A stretch of DNA of 64,000 nt from Rivularia sp. PCC 7116. Lineage in GTDB: Bacteria > Cyanobacteriota > Cyanobacteriia > Cyanobacteriales > Nostocaceae. A program made the translations under genes and the position numbers. Numbering within the stretch: the stretch's first letter is position 1; the number at the start of each line of letters is the position of its first letter. Below, one piece after another: positions 36,669 to 46,298 of this stretch. The stretch spans positions 3,906,001 through 3,970,000 of the forward strand of contig NC_019678.1 in assembly GCF_000316665.1 (NCBI RefSeq), read 5' to 3'. The notes under the pieces are model-generated. The model saw only the letters and a program-made list of their open reading frames with translations, did no database searches and was not told the origin of the DNA.

Positions 36669-36881
36669 TTAAACTGACATCAAACCTCGCTTCGGTTGAG
36701 GAATATTACGTCCCAATTGTTGAGCAGTTTCAATCCACTCTTGCATCACAACTTCTACATTTTGCAACGCTTCTTGATAACTTTCACCGTCAGCAGCACA
36801 ACCAGGTAATTCTGGTACTTCTGCGATGAATGATTCGTCTTCTTGACTGTAGTAGAGGATTATTTTGTAGTGAAGCCTCAT
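36669..36881 (-). CDS. HicB-family antitoxin-like protein
   Basis: A 70-residue protein with the HicB fold: YKIILYYSQEDESFIAEVPE then LPGCAADGESYQEALQNVEV and a helix to WIETAQQLG. HicB proteins neutralise the HicA RNase and autoregulate. No HicA-like frame is beside it on either side, so it is an orphan. It follows directly after the truncated parE remnant on the same strand. The short C-terminus (PQPKRGLMSV) carries no ribbon-helix-helix domain. Orphan HicB-like genes are frequent in cyanobacteria, so a separate regulatory role is possible. Confidence 0.85.
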   Translation of the reverse strand: MRLHYKIILYYSQEDESFIAEVPELPGCAADGESYQEALQNVEVVMQEWIETAQQLGRNIPQPKRGLMSV

Positions 36882-36901
36882 TTTGTTCTTCTTCTCTTAT
36901 G

Positions 36902-36980
36902 TTAATAACTCCTTAAAATAAAGATGGATAATCTCTTCTAAATCTTTATTTGCTTCTGGGGAGATAATATGTTGTTTCAT
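36902..36980 (-). pseudogene. Truncated ParE/RelE-family toxin remnant
   Basis: The ATG overlaps the parD stop (ATGA, 36977-36980), the typical parD-parE junction. The frame then reads MKQHIISPEANKDLEEIIHL and stops after 27 codons. The first 20 residues fit the start of ParE/RelE toxins (SPEAxxDLEEI), but the RNase/gyrase-binding remainder of about 65 residues is gone. The following sequence goes straight into the HicB gene. It is therefore probably an inactivated toxin. Confidence 0.75.
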
Positions 36981-37243
36981 GATTGATTATCTCTAGCTTT
37001 ACGTAGCTTTTCTCGCAGTCGCTCAACTACAACTTCCCCATCAATACCTTCACCTCTGTCTAACTGCTCAACAGCGACTTCTACTTTTTGACGAGTTTCT
37101 TCAACCCATTTTTGATAGTCTTTATCCCACTCTTCTAGTAGTTTTAGTGCTTTACTTATAACTTGTTCGGGATTTTCATATGTACCTCTAGCAATTTGCG
37201 CCCTTATAAATTGCTCATCTTCGGGTTTGAGTTGAATATTCAT
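36977..37243 (-). CDS. parD: ParD-family antitoxin
   Basis: An 88-residue antitoxin with the ParD/CC2985-type ribbon-helix-helix N-terminus (MNIQLKPEDEQFIRAQIARG, then YENPEQVISKALKLLEE) and a charged helical tail that would bind the toxin. It belongs in front of a parE gene, and an ATGA overlap with a parE-like start is present, but that gene is truncated. Antitoxins without a toxin are usually stable remnants or anti-addiction factors. No clear ribosome-binding site. Confidence 0.85.
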   Translation of the reverse strand: MNIQLKPEDEQFIRAQIARGTYENPEQVISKALKLLEEWDKDYQKWVEETRQKVEVAVEQLDRGEGIDGEVVVERLREKLRKARDNQS

Positions 37244-37322
37244 GATTTTTTTGATTGTGGATAAAGATATAATTACTCTTTATTATGACGCAATCGCTTT
37301 TAGCCGTCACAGCACCCTATAA

Positions 37323-37661
37323 CTAAGCATTAATAAACTTTTCAGCAGCATTTGTTAATACTTCATCCATCCAAGCATTAATACTTTTACCAGATTTTTT
37401 AGCAGCAATAAAAATTTTACGGTGATTTTCTGGAGTTGTACGGAAAGGAAGTTTACCAGAAAAAGGTTTATCAGGCTCTTCACCTAAATCTTCACAGTAA
37501 GCAAGGTAATCATCAACTGAATTATGAAACTCTTGACGTGCTTCATCAATCGTTTTTGCTTTAAATGTTATTACGTCATTTATGTCAATAACTCTACCAA
37601 ATAGTATTTCTGCTTCTGTATCTACTTCGATAATTGCTGAGTAGCCTTTGTAAGTCATCAT
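37323..37661 (-). CDS. HicB-family antitoxin with C-terminal ribbon-helix-helix
   Basis: A 112-residue HicB-type protein: HicB fold (YKGYSAIIEVDTEAEILFGR, DVITFKAKTIDEARQEFHNS) and a C-terminal DNA-binding ribbon-helix-helix (LPFRTTPENHRKIFIAAKKS then GKSINAWMDEVL). I chose the ATGATG at 37661; the frame is open upstream to 37748 but the extra 29 codons have no homology. No HicA toxin is present upstream or downstream. It is the third antitoxin-like gene in the patch. Confidence 0.85.
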   Translation of the reverse strand: MMTYKGYSAIIEVDTEAEILFGRVIDINDVITFKAKTIDEARQEFHNSVDDYLAYCEDLGEEPDKPFSGKLPFRTTPENHRKIFIAAKKSGKSINAWMDEVLTNAAEKFINA

Positions 37662-37761
37662 AGTTCGATTTCTGCTTTTGCCGATGATATCATCTGAAGA
37701 TATCAAGAGAAGTACGATTGCATTGGTGAGGTTTTCCGAATATTGCACTTTTCGTAATTAA

Positions 37762-37821
37762 CAAAAACGCCCTCACCCTCGAAGGGTGGGGCTACAGGAA
37801 CAAAGCCCGTCTTCACGGGCT
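37762..37821 (+). repeat. 60-base direct repeat B, right copy
   Basis: Exact duplicate of 36538-36597 in the same orientation. The 1.16-kb interval between the copies holds the three antitoxin genes and the toxin remnant. Confidence 0.92.
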
Positions 37822-38188
37822 GAGATTATTATTGTATAGATTGTAGGTTAGCTTCACGGCGCACAGAGAAAATAGTTATTTATTAGGAATTAAATTGCAA
37901 CCTAACCCAACATTGATTTGTCGGTGTTATACAATATTTTACGTTTGGGGAAGCACAATATTGTTTATTCACAACCCTAATGTTGGGTTACGACACGATA
38001 GATCAATTCTCGCTTCAAGTTCAATTTGGTTTTCGTGTCTAACCCAACCTACGATTCATAGTAGCTTATAAGAAAAAGATTAATTTGTGTAAGAGTGCGA
38101 TCGCCATTTTCATTTTTTGCTGAAAACTACGGTAATAGCAGTTTCCAGCAAAAATAATTAAAGAAGGTGAAGCTGGTAATTTCTAAAA
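37822..38188. other. Intergenic region with inverted motifs
   Basis: About 370 bases. CCTAACCCAACATTGATT, TGTTGGGTTACGACACG and TCTAACCCAACCTACGATT (37901-38055) form scattered inverted copies of a TTGGGTTAG motif common in cyanobacterial spacers. No gene. Confidence 0.5.
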
Positions 38189-39499
38189 TTAAGCAGAAGC
38201 TTCTACTGTTTCTAAAACAAGTTCGACTACAGGTTTAGGTAAGGGTATTAACTCAATATCTGGACTATTAACGTCTATTCCCTGTGCGCTATTGTATTCT
38301 CGTTGAATAACATCAATTTCTTCAGGTGTCATCTTGTCCGCAGCAATCAAGTAAGCAATCAATCTACCTCCTAAATTTTGTGCTTTTTGCGCTCTAGTAA
38401 TAGTCCCACTTGGAGTTACAAGCACATTTTTCCAAATTGTTGAGGAAATAGACCAATCAATTTGATTAGCTCTTCGTACTGCTTCTTCTAGATTTAAGCC
38501 TTCTTTGCGTGTTGCAGCAATTAATCCTTTAAATAAAGCAATTTGTGCTGTTGACTTGAACAAGAGCGAATATGGTTCTTCATCTTTACGCATTGTTGGG
38601 ATTTCGCTACAGTTAGCTATTGCATCTTGATAAGCTTGTAGTCCATCCAAAACACTACTCCAAAACTTTTCTACTAACTCATAATATTGCTGAATTTCTT
38701 CTTCTGAAGGTCGAGAGTTTTGGTCTAATGGTATTTTTTCACTGGAAAGAATCAACTTTACTGTTTCATATACAACGCTGATAGTAGTTAGTTTAATGCT
38801 TCTGGCTGCAATAGTATTATTCTTCCACTCAACAATTACATCTTTGTTTCCCTTAGTATCTTCTACCTGGATACCCAAAGGTGCACCATCACTTAATAAT
38901 TTCCGAGCAATTATAGCGCTACGGTCATCTTCACTTGTGATAATATTATCTCCTCTGCTAGTTGGTTTAGCATAGCGATTAACTTTATTAAAAATACGTC
39001 GTGTTTTTTCATTGCTCTCATGCTCGATAAAAATTACGCAGATATCATCGTTTGGAACTTCTTCTCGACAATCTCCTACAATATCATTCTTAATTATTTT
39101 CTCAAGAGCTAAAAGACGATGTTGACCGTCAAGCATGATATAAGTACCACCCTTGATTGTCATAATTCCTATAGAATCTGCTGCTGATTTATAAGCTTCC
39201 GGAGCTTCAGTATCTACATATTTATTTATACTTTCAAACACAATTTTTCCTTTATAAACAAGAACAATCACTGCACCAAAAAAACGATCTTGTGATTTAG
39301 CTATATATGGAGCTATCTGTTCTTCTATTCTTTTAATATCAGGTTCTCGTTGAAGTCTGTCTTCAATACTCATATTTGACCATTCATCAAGCTCCTTAGC
39401 AGGACGCACCACTTTTACAAGTTCGCTAGCTTTCATAGTTGCTTGATAATAATTTGTATTACCCATTTGTCCATGTACGCATGAAATTACAGTTGACAC
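38189..39499 (-). CDS. DGQHR-domain protein, DndB-like
   Basis: A 436-residue protein with the defining DGQHR motif at residues 124-128 (IMLDGQHRLLALEK), followed by DDICVIFIEHESNEKTRRIF and NKVNRYAKPTSRGDN, as in DndB, the regulator of DNA phosphorothioation. The start is a GTG preceded by AAGGAG at 7 bases, a good ribosome-binding site. There are no dndA, dndC, dndD or dndE genes beside it, so it is an orphan. A small unknown gene lies upstream on the same strand, separated by a terminator. It could serve another DNA-modification or defence system; that is inference. Confidence 0.85.
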   Translation of the reverse strand: MSTVISCVHGQMGNTNYYQATMKASELVKVVRPAKELDEWSNMSIEDRLQREPDIKRIEEQIAPYIAKSQDRFFGAVIVLVYKGKIVFESINKYVDTEAPEAYKSAADSIGIMTIKGGTYIMLDGQHRLLALEKIIKNDIVGDCREEVPNDDICVIFIEHESNEKTRRIFNKVNRYAKPTSRGDNIITSEDDRSAIIARKLLSDGAPLGIQVEDTKGNKDVIVEWKNNTIAARSIKLTTISVVYETVKLILSSEKIPLDQNSRPSEEEIQQYYELVEKFWSSVLDGLQAYQDAIANCSEIPTMRKDEEPYSLLFKSTAQIALFKGLIAATRKEGLNLEEAVRRANQIDWSISSTIWKNVLVTPSGTITRAQKAQNLGGRLIAYLIAADKMTPEEIDVIQREYNSAQGIDVNSPDIELIPLPKPVVELVLETVEASA

Positions 39500-39561
39500 T
39501 TATAAACTCCTTATATAACTTAGTTATTTTTTTAATCTATTTTTTTGCAAAAATCTTGGAA

Positions 39562-39599
39562 AAATAACAAGCAAGTAAGTTTTTACTTGCTTGTTATTT
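39562..39599 (-). terminator. Strong hairpin terminator of the 74-aa gene
   Basis: A perfect 17-base stem, AAATAACAAGCAAGTAA at 39562-39578 and its complement at 39583-39599, with a 4-base loop. It lies between the small gene and the DndB-like gene, both on the minus strand. It ends in a T-rich stretch on that strand. Confidence 0.8.
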
Positions 39600-39650
39600 A
39601 GTTTTTATCAATTAGCCTATAAATTAGTTTTTTCGACTTTAATCAAATTG

Positions 39651-39875
39651 CTATTCTAGATTTAGCTTATTTATTCCTCTATAAAATTGAATAAGTGTTT
39701 CAATAAAAATTTCTTTAGTTTCATCTAAAACCTTTTGATAATTATATATTTCATCAATTATTTGTTTTTCATCCATCTCTGGATAATACTTTGGCTTCTT
39801 ACCTAATTTTTTTACGTAATTCATTGCGAATGCTACTAAAGTATCTTTTTTATTAAAGATAATACTTAATTCCAT
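39651..39875 (-). CDS. Small protein of unknown function upstream of the DndB-like gene
   Basis: 74 residues, highly charged (many Lys, Glu, Asp) with aromatic residues, mostly helical, without membrane segment: FAMNYVKKLGKKPKYYPEMD and FIETLIQFYRGINKLNLE. An AGAAGGA motif stands 8-9 bases before the ATG, which supports real translation. Its transcript is probably ended by the 17-bp hairpin before the DndB-like gene. No family recognised. Confidence 0.6.
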   Translation of the reverse strand: MELSIIFNKKDTLVAFAMNYVKKLGKKPKYYPEMDEKQIIDEIYNYQKVLDETKEIFIETLIQFYRGINKLNLE

Positions 39876-40229
39876 GACAATTTTCCTTCTAAAACATAAA
39901 AATAATTTACCGCATGAATTAAGCTGAGTTTTTTCATATCCGGCAACTTTATCAAAAATTTACTCTAGTATTTATTTACTATAAAGATATTTGAATTGAG
40001 TATTTCTAGTGCTATAATTCAATTTTTTATTAAAAATCAAGCTTATATTTCATATGAAGCTCAAAAACACAAGTTTTAAAATTTAGTATCTTATTAAATT
40101 TAATTTAAGGATAAAAATATTAAAAATAACTATTTAACAAAAAAACCGCTTTGTTTGTACAAACAAAGCGGTTTAGTGAATTTAATACTTAAATTTAAGC
40201 CGTACCCTTTAAGAGTAATGGCGTTTTAC
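39876..40229. other. Intergenic region
   Basis: Extremely AT-rich, without a recognised gene. The end near chlH carries its perfect palindromic terminator (40143-40174). Confidence 0.45.
40143..40174 (-). terminator. Terminator of chlH, perfect 32-base palindrome
   Basis: Palindrome centred at 40158/40159 with arms AAACCGCTTTGTTTGT and its exact complement, preceded on the plus strand by an A run (a T run on the chlH strand). It lies 55 bases beyond the chlH stop. Confidence 0.85.
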
Positions 40230-43200
40230 CTACTCAATCCCCTCAATCTTATCCTCAACCTGTTGATACAATTCCCGCAATCTATCAAGATTACTTTCAT
40301 CTGTATCCCAATAACCCCTACCATTCGCTTCCAACAACGTAGTAACCATCTTCCGAAAAGAATGCGGATTTAAGTTCAACAACCTTTCCTGCATTTCCTT
40401 ATCTTTCATAAAGGTTTCGTTGCTATCCTCATAAACCCAGTTATCTACAGCATCGGCTGTCGCACTCCAACCAACTGTATTTACTAACCTTTTAGATAAT
40501 TCCCTCACACCTTCATAACCGTGAGACAACATCCCTTCATACCACTTCGGATTCAACAATTTAGTTCGAGAATCCAAGCGCACGGTTTCTGACAAAGTTC
40601 TAACTTGTGCGTTTGCAGTAGTAGTATCTGCCATATAAGCAACTGGCTTTTTACCATCTTTCCGCAAACCAGCTACTACTTTAGTTGGATCTGAATCGTA
40701 ATAATGGGAAACGTCAGTTAAGCTAATTTCCGAAGAATCTAAATTTTGGAAGGTTACTTCTGCTGTCTTTAAAGTACTCTCAAATATCTCTCGGGAATTT
40801 TCCATCATTCCGGGATTATCTTCGGTAAATGCAAAGGATTTACGTTTCAAGTACATTTCCTGTAATTCTGCTTCGCTATCCCAAGTACTGTTTTCTACGG
40901 CTAAGTTGATATTAGAAGAATAAGAACCACTTGCATTGGAAAAGACGCGAGTTGCTGCTTGACGCAGGTTAATTCCCATGTCTTCGGCTTGCTTCATTGC
41001 GTGTTTGCGAACAAAATTCATTTCTAAAGGCTCGTCTGCTTCCGCAGCCATTTTTACGCCCCTATCTAATAAATTCATTTGGTTGACAAACAAGTCGCGG
41101 AATACCCCAGAGCAGTTGATTACAACGTCTATTCTCGGTCTTCCCAATTCCTCTAAGGGTACTAATTCTAACTTGTTGACTCTACCCAAAGCATCTGGAA
41201 CCGGGCGCACGCCTACCATCCACATTATCTGTGCTAGTGATTCCCCGTAGGTTTTAATATTGTCGGTTCCCCATAATACACAGGCAATTGTTTCGGGATA
41301 TTCGCCGCCGTTTTCCCGCATTTGTCTATCTAACAACCTATCTACGACAACTTTGGCAGATTTCACTGCTGCCATTGTGGGGATTGCTTGGGGATCTAAG
41401 GCGTGGATGTTTTTACCTGTGGGTAAAACGTCGGGGTTACGAATTGGATCTCCTCCGGGGCCAGGTAAAACGTATTCTCCTTCCAATCCTTTGAGTAATG
41501 CTCCTAATTCGTTATCGGCGCATACTTGTTGTAAACAGAATTCCAAGTATTCAAATAAAGGTTTTAAAGCTTCTTTATCAACGTTGGGATAACCAGCTTG
41601 ATGTAAAGCTTCTACCCAAGGTTCTTTTTTACCCATATTGAAGAAATTCAATTTGGAAACTCGGGATACTCTTCCTTCTGCGTCGATTTGGGCTTTAACT
41701 AATGCACCAACAGCATCTCTTGTTGTCAAGGTAATATGTTGCAGCAATTCTACATCTTGTAAAATGCCTTTATCGCTATTCCGGTAAATCTCTTCGATGT
41801 CGCGATTAATACTATTACCAATTATCCGCTGTAAACTGATAATTCCTTCTTCTTCTCTATCTAACCCAGCAATATTAACTAAAGTGGCAACCGCTTCCTC
41901 TGCCGTGGGAGGTTTTCCAACTACGTGTAATCCACATGGTAATAGTCGCGATTCAATCTCCATCAACCGACGGTAGACGCTACCAACGATGTTATCGCGC
42001 TCTTCTGCGGACATTTCCTTAGAACTAACTTCCGGTAAGTCGATATCTTTATCAAGATTCACTATCCGGGCTTTATCCATGATGGTATCGACAATGGGAA
42101 CTCCCCTGCCAGTATCTTTGAGGGTTTGATATGAACCAATTAATTCGCTTAATTCTTTCAACCCTTTATATAAACCAGCGTTTTCTGCTGGGGGGGTTAA
42201 ATAAGAAATTGTTTCGGCATAGCTGCGACGTTTGGCGATTGTGGCTTCACTAGGATTATTAGCAGCGTAATAATATAAGTTGGGAATTGTACCAATTAAA
42301 CTATCGGGATAACATTCACCAGACATTCCCATCTGCTTTCCTGGCATAAATTCCAAGGAGCCATGAGTACCGAAGTGAAGTACTGCGTCGGCACCCCAAA
42401 TTTTTTCTAGGTAAGTGTAGTAAGCAGCAAAACCATGATGGGGACTTGCTGAGCGGGAAAATAACAACCGCATCGGATCTCCTTCATATCCGAAGGTTGG
42501 CTGTACTCCTATAAATACATTACCAAACTGCTTGCCGTAAACTAATAAATTTTGTCCGTCGCTATTTAGCTCACCTGGAGGTGCCCCCCAATTTTCTTCC
42601 AAACGTTGGGAATATGGTGTTAATTCTTCGTATTCGGGAACTGACATCCGATAAGCAACATTTAGCTCGGGGCTTGCATATTGTGCTTGAGCGTCGTGGA
42701 TGACTTCTTCCATCAACTCTTTTGCACTTCCTGGTAATTCGGGTAAATCATAGCCATTACTTTGTAAGGCTTTCATTACCTCGTATATGGAACCGAATAC
42801 ATCTAAATATGCTGCGGTTCCCACGTTACCTTTATCCGGGGGAAAACTAAATACAGTAATGGCAATTTTTTTATCTAGTTTGGGCTTAAGACGCAAACTA
42901 GCCCATTTAACCGCTCTTTGCGCTATCGCTTCAACTCTATCCTGTAGAGCGATCGCCTTTCCAGTAGCGCCATCTTTACCGGATAAAATTATCGGTTCAA
43001 TTGCTCCATCTAATTCCGGAATCGCAATTTGCAAAGCAACTTGAATTGGATGCAATCCCAAATCGCTTTCCATCCACTCTTCAGTAGTTTGGAATACCAA
43101 AGGCAAGGCTACCATATACGGACGGTTTAACCGTTTTAACGAGTCAATCGCCTTCGGGTGGTCTTGTCTGGCGGGACCACCTACTAAAGCAAATCCTGTC

Positions 43201-44240
43201 AAAGATACTACAGCATCTACTAAGGCAGTACCTTCCTTATTATTTTTCGCTAAAGCAGAAGTTTCATAAAAATAAGCATCTACCGGCTTAGAAAAATCCA
43301 AACCACCAGCAAAAACGGGAATTACCTTAGCTCCCATCGCTTCAAATTCCTGAACAAGCGCCACATAATGTGCATCATCACCAGTTACCAAGTGAGTGCG
43401 CTGCAATACTAAACCAATACAAGGCGCTAAAGGATCTTTTAAATCGTCAGAAATATCTTTACGGCTGCTATACCAGTTGAGATATTCCTTCACATCCTCA
43501 AACATTGTCGTCGCTAAAGGATGCCAAATTCCCATATCGGGATAGACAACTGGGAGTTGATAATCTTCTACTTTCTGGAAATTGCTTTGATCGACATCTT
43601 TTAAAACATATTTATCAGCCAGCATTAACAGAAAGTTTTCTAAATTCTGTGCAGAGCCTCCCAGCCAATACTGAAAACTCAACATGAAATTACGAGCATC
43701 TTGAGCTTTTTCTACGGGAAGATATTTTAATACAGAAGGAAGAGTTCTTAACAGCTTCAACATTCCATCTTGGAAAGAAGAACCGGATTTTTCCTTCCGC
43801 TTCTTCATAAAGCTGGCGATCGCGCTCTTGGATTGTCCCAAATTCGCCAAGGAAAAGCTACCCATCTTATTCAGACGCATAACTTCCGGCATTGAAGGGA
43901 AACATACAGCAACATCGAAATTATCGCGATGGGGTTCGACAGCTGCAACAACCTTCTGAGCTAATTCTTCAATAAAAATAAGTGAAGCAATAAAAACATT
44001 TGTAGTTTCTAAATCTTTTTTGAACTCCTGATAATTCTCTTCACTTCGGAGTTCTTCAATTAAATAACCGCTGATTTCGATGGCAATGTTGGGGTGGTTA
44101 TCGTTTATAGTCCGTACAGCTTGTGATAAAGCACTTTGATACTGGGACTCTAACACGACATAGACCACCTTTATCAAATGTCGGCCAGCGAGATTTTCCG
44201 GTTTGATGTGTCTGATGGTGGACTTGACGTGGGTGAACAT
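40230..44240 (-). CDS. chlH: Magnesium chelatase subunit H
   Basis: Large porphyrin-binding subunit that inserts magnesium into protoporphyrin IX with ChlI and ChlD, the first committed step of chlorophyll synthesis. It has 1336 residues, the usual length. The N-terminal domain ([20 protein letters not shown]) is followed by the CobN/BchH catalytic region with [40 protein letters not shown] and [19 protein letters not shown]. The C-terminus ends [23 protein letters not shown] motif precedes the ATG by about 14 bases. A single gene with its own strong terminator. Confidence 0.98.
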   Translation of the reverse strand: MFTHVKSTIRHIKPENLAGRHLIKVVYVVLESQYQSALSQAVRTINDNHPNIAIEISGYLIEELRSEENYQEFKKDLETTNVFIASLIFIEELAQKVVAAVEPHRDNFDVAVCFPSMPEVMRLNKMGSFSLANLGQSKSAIASFMKKRKEKSGSSFQDGMLKLLRTLPSVLKYLPVEKAQDARNFMLSFQYWLGGSAQNLENFLLMLADKYVLKDVDQSNFQKVEDYQLPVVYPDMGIWHPLATTMFEDVKEYLNWYSSRKDISDDLKDPLAPCIGLVLQRTHLVTGDDAHYVALVQEFEAMGAKVIPVFAGGLDFSKPVDAYFYETSALAKNNKEGTALVDAVVSLTGFALVGGPARQDHPKAIDSLKRLNRPYMVALPLVFQTTEEWMESDLGLHPIQVALQIAIPELDGAIEPIILSGKDGATGKAIALQDRVEAIAQRAVKWASLRLKPKLDKKIAITVFSFPPDKGNVGTAAYLDVFGSIYEVMKALQSNGYDLPELPGSAKELMEEVIHDAQAQYASPELNVAYRMSVPEYEELTPYSQRLEENWGAPPGELNSDGQNLLVYGKQFGNVFIGVQPTFGYEGDPMRLLFSRSASPHHGFAAYYTYLEKIWGADAVLHFGTHGSLEFMPGKQMGMSGECYPDSLIGTIPNLYYYAANNPSEATIAKRRSYAETISYLTPPAENAGLYKGLKELSELIGSYQTLKDTGRGVPIVDTIMDKARIVNLDKDIDLPEVSSKEMSAEERDNIVGSVYRRLMEIESRLLPCGLHVVGKPPTAEEAVATLVNIAGLDREEEGIISLQRIIGNSINRDIEEIYRNSDKGILQDVELLQHITLTTRDAVGALVKAQIDAEGRVSRVSKLNFFNMGKKEPWVEALHQAGYPNVDKEALKPLFEYLEFCLQQVCADNELGALLKGLEGEYVLPGPGGDPIRNPDVLPTGKNIHALDPQAIPTMAAVKSAKVVVDRLLDRQMRENGGEYPETIACVLWGTDNIKTYGESLAQIMWMVGVRPVPDALGRVNKLELVPLEELGRPRIDVVINCSGVFRDLFVNQMNLLDRGVKMAAEADEPLEMNFVRKHAMKQAEDMGINLRQAATRVFSNASGSYSSNINLAVENSTWDSEAELQEMYLKRKSFAFTEDNPGMMENSREIFESTLKTAEVTFQNLDSSEISLTDVSHYYDSDPTKVVAGLRKDGKKPVAYMADTTTANAQVRTLSETVRLDSRTKLLNPKWYEGMLSHGYEGVRELSKRLVNTVGWSATADAVDNWVYEDSNETFMKDKEMQERLLNLNPHSFRKMVTTLLEANGRGYWDTDESNLDRLRELYQQVEDKIEGIE

Positions 44241-44700
44241 GCTTTTCCTGACTCCTATGATGCGTGTTCTCGGTTCGGCATTAAGAATTTTTTATCAGAT
44301 ATTGACTACAAATGCGCGTTTTGTCGCTTAACTGACACATTTCGATAACTATAGGCAAATTTTTGTTTACAAAACTTGACATTTTAGTTAAGTGTTTACT
44401 CAGTTTTATGTAAATTATTTGTAATATTTATGTTTGGTTATTTGGTTGTTGAGGGATATGTTTTTTTAACGCAGAGGGGCGCTGAGGTTTGCGCGGAGGT
44501 TCGCTGAGGGAAGAGGTTGAGGAGAGGATTGGGGTTGGTTGGTTTTGTTGAGAGATTAGTTTTTGTAGGGGTTTTGAGGGTTTGAGTGTTTGGCGATCGC
44601 AGAAGTAATTCGGCTGAAAATACACTTAAATAATATTCGAGTAAATAGAGCAAATGCTACAACTTATATCAGATAATATTCGGATGTAATTTGTATTGAT
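44241..44700. other. Intergenic region with a GCGCTGAGG repeat
   Basis: At 44468-44511 there is a repeat AACGCAGAGGGGCGCTGAG followed by GCGCGGAGG and GCTGAGG units, a common cyanobacterial dispersed sequence. An inverted counterpart lies at 45730-45772. Apparent frames through it are not called. The chlH promoter should lie in the AT-rich half next to 44240. Confidence 0.6.
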
Positions 44701-45378
44701 ATGGATAAAGAAGAATTTTTGAGAAGGTATAAGGATGGGGAAAGAGATTTTTCGGGTATTGAATTAAGAGATGTGGATTTGAGCGGAATTCATTTATATG
44801 ATGTTATTTTTCGCAGAGCTAAATTAATTAAAGTTAATTTGAGTAAGGCAAGATTATGGAGAGTTGATTTATCTGAAGCTGATTTAACTGGTTCCAATTT
44901 ATTTGAAGCTGATTTAAAAGAAGCTAATTTAAGAAATGCAATTCTCACGAATACGAATTTAGATTGTACAGAATTAATTGGTGCTGATTTAACAGGTTCA
45001 AATATAGATAAAGCGATAAATGTATCTAGTCCACATTTACTTGTAGTAGATGAATCTAAAAATAATAATACGGAATTAGTTAAAGAACTTAGAGAATTAA
45101 CGCGAGGACTTGAAAACTGGCATAATACTGAAGGTGGTGAGCCGATTGATGTTTTTATGTGGGATACAGCATCAAGAGGAGATTTTACATTAGAAAAATT
45201 TTTAGAAGCAGCGGGTTTTCTTGTAAAGGTTGATTCAATTGATTTTTTAGAAAATAAGTTTCCAGTTGAGGAATTTAGTTTTATATTTCAGCAAATAAAA
45301 TCAGATATTAGCGAAAGAGATTATTATTACTTAAAAATTGGTATTGGATGGATAATCTATATAGTTGGGAAAATTTAA
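44701..45378 (+). CDS. Pentapeptide-repeat protein with an unknown C-terminal domain
   Basis: 225 residues. From about 20 to 107 there are pentapeptide repeats (DLSGIHLYDVIFRRAKLIKV, ADLTGSNLFEADLKEANLRN), predicting a right-handed beta-helix. Residues about 120-225 are a separate domain (EPIDVFMWDTASRGDFTLEK, KSDISERDYYYLKIGIGWI) that I do not recognise. There is no signal peptide. The gene is flanked by inverted copies of the GCGCTGAGG repeat (44468 and 45730), so it may have moved as a unit. Confidence 0.75.
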   Translation: MDKEEFLRRYKDGERDFSGIELRDVDLSGIHLYDVIFRRAKLIKVNLSKARLWRVDLSEADLTGSNLFEADLKEANLRNAILTNTNLDCTELIGADLTGSNIDKAINVSSPHLLVVDESKNNNTELVKELRELTRGLENWHNTEGGEPIDVFMWDTASRGDFTLEKFLEAAGFLVKVDSIDFLENKFPVEEFSFIFQQIKSDISERDYYYLKIGIGWIIYIVGKI

Positions 45379-45855
45379 ACTGGGGATTGGATTGGAATTC
45401 GTAGCAGATTATGTCATACCTGATTAAATTTCAATTGTGACTATACAAGATAAATATTTTGTTTGAATAATAAAATCATGGTTATTCGATTTTTAGTAAT
45501 TATCCGATAGATTTTTTTTAACTTTCAGAATTGAACTATTCTTCAATTAGCGCAGCGGCGTAGAGGTGGGCTTTTAGAATGTAGAATATAAACTAATCAA
45601 TTTACTAGCCCATCTCTACGCAATTGAAGAAAGCGCAGCGGTAGTTCAATTCCCGACACCAACGAGCAAAGTAGCGGTAGTTAATTTTTATTTTCCGTTT
45701 ACATAGAGATAAACCAATATAATAAAAAACTCAGCGCTCCTCTGCGTTTACCTCAGCGTCACTTTGCGTTTAAAAATATTTAATTTGAATATAGGAATTT
45801 AGTTCGACTTTCAACTATTACTTTTCTACCCCCTCTCCCCCCTCTCCCCCCTCCC
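45379..45855. other. Intergenic region with inverted repeats and low-complexity DNA
   Basis: Contains the inverted-repeat element 45539-45631, the second GCGCTGAGG repeat (45730-45772), and at 45830-45858 a C-rich CCCTCTCCC repeat that runs into the truncated gene next to it. No gene. Confidence 0.6.
45539..45631. repeat. Inverted-repeat element
   Basis: Outer arms TTCTTCAATT (45539-45548) and AATTGAAGAA (45622-45631) and inner arms GCGTAGAGGTGGGCT (45558-45572) and AGCCCATCTCTACGC (45607-45621) with one mismatch. AGCGCAGCG is inserted between the left arms and recurs just outside the right end, as if copied there. Confidence 0.75.
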
Positions 45856-46083
45856 TCAACCTTCCCTAATCATCCAAACCAACATTCCCAAAATGATAAT
45901 TAATTCCAATCGCGCTTTTTCAGAGCCAGTTGCAATCGCTAACGGCAATCCTTCACTCAAAGCGGAATTTAAATAAAAGCTGGGTTCGATTGGTGGAATA
46001 TCTGGAAAAAAACTTTGGTTTTCAACGGTTGTTAAATTAAAATCGCGTTTGACTCTTGAAAGCGAGAAATTATCATAGGGCAT
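45856..46083 (-). pseudogene. 5' fragment of a cyanobacterial hypothetical protein family
   Basis: 75 codons. The start (YDNFSLSRVKRDFNLTTVEN, FFPDIPPIEPSFYLNSALSE, GLPLAIATGSEKARLELII) matches, as I recall it, the N-terminus of a common cyanobacterial family of about 200 residues that continues after EKARSEMIIAPVL. Here the frame leaves homology right after that point (ILGMLVWMIREG) and stops, and a CCCTCTCCC low-complexity tract begins. It is therefore probably a truncated gene. Family recognition is from memory. Confidence 0.6.
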
Positions 46084-46298
46084 TATAGATTAGGAAATAG
46101 GGAACAGGGAATAGGGAATAGAAGACAAAATCATTGTGAGAAGTTGTATTTTTATTCCTTACATTATTATTAATACTTCGGTTGGTGCGTGACGCTATTT
46201 TCTTATTAGTAACCAAGTTCACAATTTCTCAAAGCGTCACACACCCTACAAATAAAAGAATATTTTTTACTGATAACTGTTCACTGTTCACTGAAAAG

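Noticed and set aside
40978-41592. Plus-strand open frames inside chlH
   Set aside because: They are opposite-strand shadows of the well-conserved chlH gene.
44428-44653. Open frames of 65 and 71 codons on the minus strand
   Set aside because: They translate the dispersed GCGCTGAGG repeat and flanking T/P/N-rich simple sequence; not gene-like.
46182-46298. N-terminal extension of the LpxB-related protein
   Set aside because: The 39 extra codons run through GTGCGTGACG-type and heptamer repeat DNA; MFDILILSNGPGE at 46299 is the family start.
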